Made by a program: the position numbers and the translations under genes | The notes under the pieces: generated by a model | The model's database searches: none | The model's input: only the letters and a program-made list of their open reading frames with translations | What the model was told of the DNA's origin: nothing | Shown: positions 7,199 through 11,470 of the stretch, piece after piece | Position numbering within the stretch: the stretch's first letter is position 1 | Layout: the number at the start of each line of letters is the position of its first letter | DNA from: Candidatus Zhuqueibacterota bacterium | GTDB lineage: Bacteria > KSB1 > UBA2214 | NCBI GenBank assembly: GCA_022706175.1 | Contig: JAKJDB010000038.1 | Span: 1-11,470, forward strand | Length of the DNA stretch: 11,470 nt | Direction of reading: 5' to 3'

Positions 7199-8060
7199 GC
7201 AGGATAATCAGTTGCGATCGGCCGACGGCAGATAATGTGCAAGCGCGATAGCCTGCAAAGACCGTTTTAACCGCGTCCGCATGCCGGAACCTCTGACGAC
7301 CATGTTTTTTCCTCGAATGGCTCCTTCGCCACATCGCTGCCGGCTTGATATCGATGCCGGAAATTTGCTTGTTTTTCACTGTCCGCATGGCTAAATTGAC
7401 GCAAAAGAGAGGGTGCGACAAGGACGGAGTCAGCAGGAGATGGGGTATCGCAAGTCGCCAAGGGCTCGCCAGGCTCTCTTTACCCCATGGGTTCAATTCC
7501 TGTACGTTTGAATGTCCCATCCTTGCCTATCCTTCATTACACGGGTCAAATTAAAGATGTCCTTATTGAGGGTGCAACGCCTGCCAAGTCCGTCGACGGG
7601 CTTTAGCACTCTCTTCGCATAATGGGAGAGATCCTCTCCTCGCTATGTTCTTCTGTCATCAGATTGACAGGGGTCGAATGAAGATGACCATGTGCACACC
7701 CTTGCTGCCAGGGAGCCGGCTGTCGCTTTTCTCTCCTTTTCTTCCGGCCTTTCTGTTCTTCGCAGTGGCGCGGTATAGAGGCCGGCAGCAGCGTCAGGTG
7801 GTTTTTTTAAAACGCAATGCCAAGATTGCGGCGTTTGATATTCGCAAACACTTCCCTTTTAGCCGCGCAACAAAGACGGCCCGCTCCGGCCGCCTCATCC
7901 TGTCCGCCAGGACTCTTCTTCTCAACGCCATTCATCTGCAAAAAAATCCAAGCACCCTTTTTTCTGCCGGCGTGACCCTGCTCCTCAACACCGGCCTGAA
8001 GGTCTGCCCGCGCAACCTGTTTTTTTCTCTCCAGTGCAACGCCACTGCTGTTTTAACAAG

Positions 8061-8081
8061 AAAACGCGGAATCCGTTTTTT
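8061..8081 (+). other. Weak hairpin with T-run in the leader of the pectin cluster
   Basis: AAAACG (8061-8066) pairs with CGTTTT (8074-8079) around a 7-base loop and the T-run continues to 8081. It sits 35 bases before the ATG at 8116, ahead of the ribosome binding site. The stem is AT-rich, so attenuation is only a possibility. Confidence 0.2.
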
Positions 8082-8102
8082 GAAAGATAGATTCGATCAG
8101 AA

Positions 8103-8109
8103 AAGGAGG
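8103..8109 (+). promoter_or_regulatory. Ribosome binding site that fixes the start at 8116
   Basis: AAGGAGG, six bases before the ATG at 8116, is a full Shine-Dalgarno match. With the signal peptide that follows directly, it rules out the in-frame upstream start at 7645. Confidence 0.85.
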
Positions 8110-8115
8110 CCTATC

Positions 8116-9489
8116 ATGAAAAAATTGTTATGGATCGCCGCCGGCTTGATCGCCCTGGCCGGTCTGGCCTTTGGCCAGAACTTTGTCGATGTGGCCCCGG
8201 GCGACGGTACCCTCTCAGCCGCTCTGGCCGCAGCCAATGACGGAGATGTTCTGCGCCTTATCCCCGGCGCCGAGTACACCGAATCGGTCAACAAGACCAT
8301 TGCTACGGTGGCTGAAAAGCGCATCGCCGTTGTCGCCGACGGCGACGGCTCACTAAAGCCCGTCGTCAAAATTCTCACCGATCCCGGCGAAGGCACCTGC
8401 CAGTTTTTTCAGGTCGGCAACAACGGCTCCCTGCTGCTGATGGGACTCGAACTGGACGGCGCGGTGGACGGCGTCACCAAAGCCTCCTATCTGGCCCGGT
8501 GCTATATGGGCGAAGTTGCGCAGCCCGCCACCATGAAAAAAATTCATCTGGAGAACTGCCTGATCAAGAACCTGAAGAGCAACGTGCTTGACGGCGCCGG
8601 CACCGCGCTGAAGGGCAATGTGGTCGTCGACACGACTGTTGTCAACAACTGCATCGTCCATGATACCGGCACTTTGGTTCATTACAAATATGTGGGCGCA
8701 AAGTACATCCTGGTGAGCCATTCCACCATGCACAACATCACCAGCTATGGCATTCGCCTCAGCGGCTATGACGAGAGCGGCAGCACGGTCTATCCGGTGA
8801 TGGTCATTGACCACACCACCTGGTACAACATGGGCTTGACCGATATGCGCGAGATTCTACTGACGGAAAAAGCCACGACCGTACCTTTTGACAAGCCGAT
8901 CTTTATCACCAATTCCATTTTCTCCACTCAGACTTCCTGGGAAACCACCTCCAAGACCGCCATCAACATCAAGACCACTTTAGGCGACGCCATGGCCACC
9001 GTCGCCAACATCTGCATGTGGCAGCTGCGACCTAAAATGGCCTGGCTGAACCATACGGTCAGAGACACCATCCGCATGGATCCCGGCTTTGCCGATCCGG
9101 CCAACGGCGATTTCACCCTTCCGGCCGGTTCGCCGCTGCTCACCTATGGCAGCGACGGCGGTCCCATCGGCGATAGACGCTGGGCCTTCAACGCTTCAGC
9201 GGTCGAGAGGCCGAGCTTTCAGCCGGAAGGGTTTGAGCTGGCGCAAAACTATCCCAATCCCTTCAACCCTGCTACCACCATCTCCTTTGCTCTGCCGGTT
9301 GCGCAAACGGTCCGTCTGGCGGTCTATGATGGTCTTGGACGCGAGGTGGCTTTGCTCGCTTCCGGGCTCTATCCTGCAGGCAGCCACCGCATCGAGTTCG
9401 CCGCCAAGGGTCTTTCATCAGGTCTCTATGTATACAAGCTGACTGCGGCGGGCCAAAGCCGGACAAAGAAAATGGTGCTGATGCAGTAA
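8116..9489 (+). CDS. Secreted DUF5123-like right-handed beta-helix protein with T9SS tail
   Basis: A 457-residue secreted protein. The start has a strong AAGGAGG and a textbook signal peptide (KKLLWIAAGLIALAGLAFG, residues 2-20). Residues about 22-350 look like a parallel beta-helix: repeated short strands ending in Asn, His or Asp turns such as IHLENCLIKNL, ILVSHSTMHNI and IFITNSIFS. The segment MDPGFADPANGDFTL (321-335) followed by SPLLTYG and GDRRWAF matches the end of DUF4957/DUF5123-type proteins found in polysaccharide clusters of Bacteroidota. QNYPNPFNP (377-385) opens a type A T9SS domain of about 80 residues, so it should be secreted or surface-attached. No catalytic site is assigned; it may bind or process pectin. 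It precedes the pectate lyase by 23 bases and is probably cotranscribed with it. Confidence 0.82.
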   Translation: MKKLLWIAAGLIALAGLAFGQNFVDVAPGDGTLSAALAAANDGDVLRLIPGAEYTESVNKTIATVAEKRIAVVADGDGSLKPVVKILTDPGEGTCQFFQVGNNGSLLLMGLELDGAVDGVTKASYLARCYMGEVAQPATMKKIHLENCLIKNLKSNVLDGAGTALKGNVVVDTTVVNNCIVHDTGTLVHYKYVGAKYILVSHSTMHNITSYGIRLSGYDESGSTVYPVMVIDHTTWYNMGLTDMREILLTEKATTVPFDKPIFITNSIFSTQTSWETTSKTAINIKTTLGDAMATVANICMWQLRPKMAWLNHTVRDTIRMDPGFADPANGDFTLPAGSPLLTYGSDGGPIGDRRWAFNASAVERPSFQPEGFELAQNYPNPFNPATTISFALPVAQTVRLAVYDGLGREVALLASGLYPAGSHRIEFAAKGLSSGLYVYKLTAAGQSRTKKMVLMQ

Positions 9490-9494
9490 CTGAA

Positions 9495-9522
9495 AAGAAT
9501 GGGCGAACAAGAATGGGCAAAC
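9495..9522 (+). repeat. 14-bp tandem duplication carrying the pectate lyase start
   Basis: AAGAATGGGCGAAC (9495-9508) is followed directly by AAGAATGGGCAAAC (9509-9522), with one mismatch. Each copy contains an ATG (9499 and 9513). Fourteen bases is not a multiple of three, so the first ATG reads a 14-residue peptide that stops at 9541-9543, while the second opens the pectate lyase. Confidence 0.75.
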
Positions 9523-11183
9523 GATTTCCGCTGTTCCTTCTGATTCTTGCGCTGGACATGAAGCGGATGCCTGCCCAGCCTCTCGCCTTTCCCGGCGCCG
9601 AGGGGGCCGGCCGCTATACCAGCGGCGGCCGCGGCGGCGCAGTCTATGAGGTGACCAACCTCAACGACAGCGGCCCGGGCTCGCTGCGCGAAGCGGTAAA
9701 CAAATCGGGAAAACGCACCATCGTCTTCCGCGTCTCCGGCGCCATTCGCCTGCTCACAGATCTCAAGATTTCCAAAGGAGACCTCACCATCGCCGGACAG
9801 ACCGCTCCGGGCGACGGCATTTGTCTCCGTGATCAGACCACATTCATCGGCGCCAACAATGTCATCATCCGTTTTTTACGCTTTCGTCTCGGCGATTCTT
9901 TGAAAACCGAGGATGACGCGATCTGGGGACGCGAAAGAAAAAAGGTTATCATTGATCACTGCTCCGCCAGCTGGAGCGTGGACGAGACCATGTCCATTTA
10001 CGGCAACGACAGCACTACAGTGCAGTGGTGTCTGCTGGCAGAAAGCCTCTACAAGTCGACTCATCCCAAGGGTGCGCACGGTTACGGCGGCATCTGGGGC
10101 GGCACTAACTCGAGCTTTCATCACAACCTCTTTGCCCATCACTCCAGCCGTAATCCCCGCTTCTCCGGCAAAGAGACCCCGAAATGCGTTAATTTCGATT
10201 ATCGCAATAATGTGATCTATAATTGGGGCGACAACAGCGCCTACGGCGGCGAGGATGGGACCATCAACATGGTGGCCAATTATTACAAATCCGGGCCGGC
10301 CACCAAAAGCAGCAAACGCAACCGGATCGTCGAGCCCTCGGCAGAACTTCCCTCTTATCCGCCGGGAAAATGGTATATCCAGGATAACACTGTCGAGGGC
10401 TTTCCGCTCATCAGCGCGGATAACTGGGCTGGGGGCGTGCAGGGAAGCTACAGCAATCCGGCGGTGGTCCGCGCCTTTGAGCCTTTTCCCTTTGTCCCCA
10501 TCGAACAGCACAGCGCCGAGGAGGCCTATGCCCGTGTGCTGCAATACGCCGGTGCGATTCTGCCCAAGCGCGATGCAGTCGATGCGCGAATCATTCAAGA
10601 TGTGATCACAGGGACCGCGAGTTTTGAAGGTTCCGGGTATGATCCAGGCAATGCTAAAATCACCGGCATCATTGATTCGCAGAGCCAGGTCGGCGGCTGG
10701 CCCGAGCTTTTTAGCCTGCCCGCCCCAGCCGACAGCGACCACGACGGCATGCCCGACTATTGGGAAAACAGCAACGGCCTCAATCCCGCAGATCCGGAGG
10801 ACCGCAATCTCCTCACTGCCGATGGTTATACACGGCTCGAACTCTATCTCAACAGCCTGATCGAATCGGCCATGGAGGTGCGGCAAGAACCCACCGCGCA
10901 GCCGGCTTGCTTTGAACTCGTACAGAACTACCCCAATCCCTTCAACCAGCAGACGAACATTCTCTTTACCCTGCCGCATGCGGGCGAGGTGGAAGCGACG
11001 ATTTACACGATCACCGGCAGAGTCGTGCGGCGGATGGCGGGCGGCCGTTTGGCCGCCGGCGTTCATCGCCGGCAGTGGGATGGACGGGATGAAGAAGGCC
11101 GTGCCGCAGCCTCGGGTCTTTATTTGTGCCGACTGCGCTTTCAGCAGCAGTACCGGGTGATCAAGCTGCAGCTCTTACGCTGA
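9513..11183 (+). CDS. Secreted pectate lyase, polysaccharide lyase family 1, with T9SS tail
   Basis: A 556-residue enzyme expected to cleave polygalacturonan by beta-elimination. Signal peptide about 1-21 (KRFPLFLLILALDMKRMPA), somewhat irregular. The mature start FPGAEGAGRYTSGGRGG (26-42) and VTNLNDSGPGSLREAV (47-62) are hallmarks of family 1 lyases in polysaccharide-degrading bacteria. Calcium-site residues are expected in DDAIW (134-138) and DHCSASWSVDE (148-158). HHNLFAHHSSRNPRFSG (203-219) should hold the catalytic Arg, at 213 or 216. DSDHDGMPDYWE (407-418) is a thrombospondin-3-like calcium loop often found after this domain. QNYPNPFN (471-478) opens the T9SS domain. The ribosome binding site is weak (only AAGA-type purines, inside a 14-bp duplication). 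It lies 23 bases after the beta-helix gene and 58 bases before the receptor gene, so it is probably part of one operon. Confidence 0.92.
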   Translation: MGKRFPLFLLILALDMKRMPAQPLAFPGAEGAGRYTSGGRGGAVYEVTNLNDSGPGSLREAVNKSGKRTIVFRVSGAIRLLTDLKISKGDLTIAGQTAPGDGICLRDQTTFIGANNVIIRFLRFRLGDSLKTEDDAIWGRERKKVIIDHCSASWSVDETMSIYGNDSTTVQWCLLAESLYKSTHPKGAHGYGGIWGGTNSSFHHNLFAHHSSRNPRFSGKETPKCVNFDYRNNVIYNWGDNSAYGGEDGTINMVANYYKSGPATKSSKRNRIVEPSAELPSYPPGKWYIQDNTVEGFPLISADNWAGGVQGSYSNPAVVRAFEPFPFVPIEQHSAEEAYARVLQYAGAILPKRDAVDARIIQDVITGTASFEGSGYDPGNAKITGIIDSQSQVGGWPELFSLPAPADSDHDGMPDYWENSNGLNPADPEDRNLLTADGYTRLELYLNSLIESAMEVRQEPTAQPACFELVQNYPNPFNQQTNILFTLPHAGEVEATIYTITGRVVRRMAGGRLAAGVHRRQWDGRDEEGRAAASGLYLCRLRFQQQYRVIKLQLLR

Positions 11184-11207
11184 GCAGCAGGACCGCGGAA
11201 GAGCTGC
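11168..11207 (+). repeat. 9-bp inverted repeat spanning the pectate lyase stop
   Basis: GCAGCTCTT (11168-11176) and AAGAGCTGC (11199-11207) are perfect reverse complements around a 22-base loop that contains the TGA stop. A second hairpin, CGCTC/GAGCG (11209-11213 with 11220-11224), follows. There is no T-run, so this is more likely an RNA stability or processing element than a terminator. Confidence 0.45.
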
Positions 11208-11241
11208 CCGCTCGCACAGGAGCGTTAGAGAAGGAGTAGCT

Positions 11242-11470
11242 ATGGGATTTAAAAGATCGTGGAGCAGGCGGGGGATGGAGGTTATGCTCATTCTCCTGCT
11301 GACCCTTGCCGGAGCCCAGGCGCAGACGCGCAGCCGCGTCAGCGGCACGGTCAGAGACGCTGCGACCGGCGAGACTCTGCCCGGAGTCAATGTGGTTATC
11401 GACGGGACCAACCTCGGCGCTGTCAGCAATGTCGATGGCCAATATGTCATCATCAACGTCCCGGTGGCAC
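11242..11470 (+). CDS. TonB-dependent receptor, N-terminal part, 3' partial
   Basis: The frame runs from an ATG at 11242 to the window end, giving 76 complete codons. AAGGAG (11231-11236) lies five bases upstream. A signal peptide is visible (residues 1 to about 28: a basic start with KRSWSRR, then VMLILLLTLAGAQAQ). From residue 32, VSGTVRDAATGETLPGVNVV and then GTNLGAVSNVDGQYVIINVP form the carboxypeptidase-like regulatory beta-sandwich that precedes the plug of many TonB-dependent outer-membrane receptors in FCB-type bacteria. The plug and barrel would lie outside the window, so the assignment rests on this domain and context. Placed right after a pectate lyase, it is the likely importer for oligogalacturonides. 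A non-receptor outer-membrane protein with the same domain is the alternative. Confidence 0.75.
   Translation, partial: MGFKRSWSRRGMEVMLILLLTLAGAQAQTRSRVSGTVRDAATGETLPGVNVVIDGTNLGAVSNVDGQYVIINVPVA

Larger units (their letters stand above)
7016..8115. other. 1.1-kb region without a supported gene
   Basis: This gap separates the divergent hydrolase and pectin cluster. Its first 180 bases hold the hydrolase leader and candidate promoter. Several short inverted repeats occur: ATGGGGTA/TACCCCAT (7440-7447 with 7481-7488), GGAGAG/CTCTCC (7625-7639), CTGTCA/TGACAG (7653-7670) and AAAACG/CGTTTT (8061-8079, followed by two more T). From 7645 a frame is open for 157 codons into the downstream gene, but its peptide is basic and irregular and has no recognisable domain. 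The last 470 bases may be a long transcript leader of the pectin cluster. No tRNA or known riboswitch could be recognised. Confidence 0.5.

Noticed and set aside
7440..7510. A possible tRNA: GGGTTCAATTCC looks like a T-arm and TGGGGTA/TACCCCA resembles an acceptor stem.
   Set aside because: The order is wrong (the acceptor-like stem closes before the T-arm), no anticodon stem pairs at the expected place, the bases after the T-arm do not pair with a 5' acceptor strand, and there is no CCA.
7173..7520. 115-codon minus-strand open frame in the long intergenic region, considered as a transposase remnant.
   Set aside because: No transposase motif, no terminal inverted repeats or target duplication visible, and the peptide has no recognisable features.
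7645..8115. N-terminal extension of the beta-helix protein to an ATG at 7645.
   Set aside because: A clean signal peptide and a strong AAGGAGG mark the start at 8116, and the extension has irregular, basic composition with no domain.
9876..11066. 396-codon minus-strand open frame over the pectate lyase.
   Set aside because: Antisense to a well-supported lyase; no recognisable domain or start signal.
1..11470. CRISPR array, phage or insertion-sequence content.
   Set aside because: No regularly spaced repeats, integrase, transposase or paired terminal repeats could be seen in either strand.

Overview
The window reads as a chromosomal piece of an uncultured Gram-negative bacterium of the FCB/KSB1/Calditrichota/Ignavibacteria type. 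Three proteins end in the 'QNYPNPFN' C-terminal sorting domain of the type IX secretion system (T9SS). The last gene starts like a TonB-dependent receptor with the carboxypeptidase-type N-terminal domain common in those lineages. The phylum is an inference from these signatures; there is no rRNA or other marker gene here.

Layout from left to right. Bases 1-1977 (+): 5'-truncated secreted lipase/acyltransferase of the LCAT alpha/beta-hydrolase family with a T9SS tail. Bases 2018-3739 (-): membrane PAS-PAS sensor histidine kinase of the NarX/DegS type, convergent with the lipase and without a response regulator in view. Bases 4193-5338 (+): DapA/N-acetylneuraminate-lyase-family protein with a twin-arginine signal peptide and its own good promoter. 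Bases 5777-7015 (-): secreted metallo-beta-lactamase-fold hydrolase resembling the ComEC C-terminal domain. Bases 7016-8115: about 1.1 kb with no convincing gene. Bases 8116-11470 (+): a compact pectin-type cluster of a DUF5123-like beta-helix protein, a family 1 pectate lyase and the start of a TonB-dependent receptor.

How the parts may work together: the right third looks like a small polysaccharide-utilisation cluster. A surface-attached or released pectate lyase would cut polygalacturonan, the beta-helix partner may bind or process it, and the receptor would import oligosaccharides. The left two thirds are separate transcription units that mostly act in the envelope or outside the cell (lipase, membrane sensor, Tat-exported aldolase-fold protein, secreted hydrolase). 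Their arrangement does not show a shared pathway.

No phage, CRISPR, IS, tRNA or rRNA feature could be supported. The items most worth a second look are the 24-bp palindrome at 5652-5675, the tandem decapeptide repeat inside the Tat signal region of the DapA-family protein, the open 1.1-kb leader region before the pectin cluster, and a 14-bp duplication that carries the start codon of the pectate lyase.
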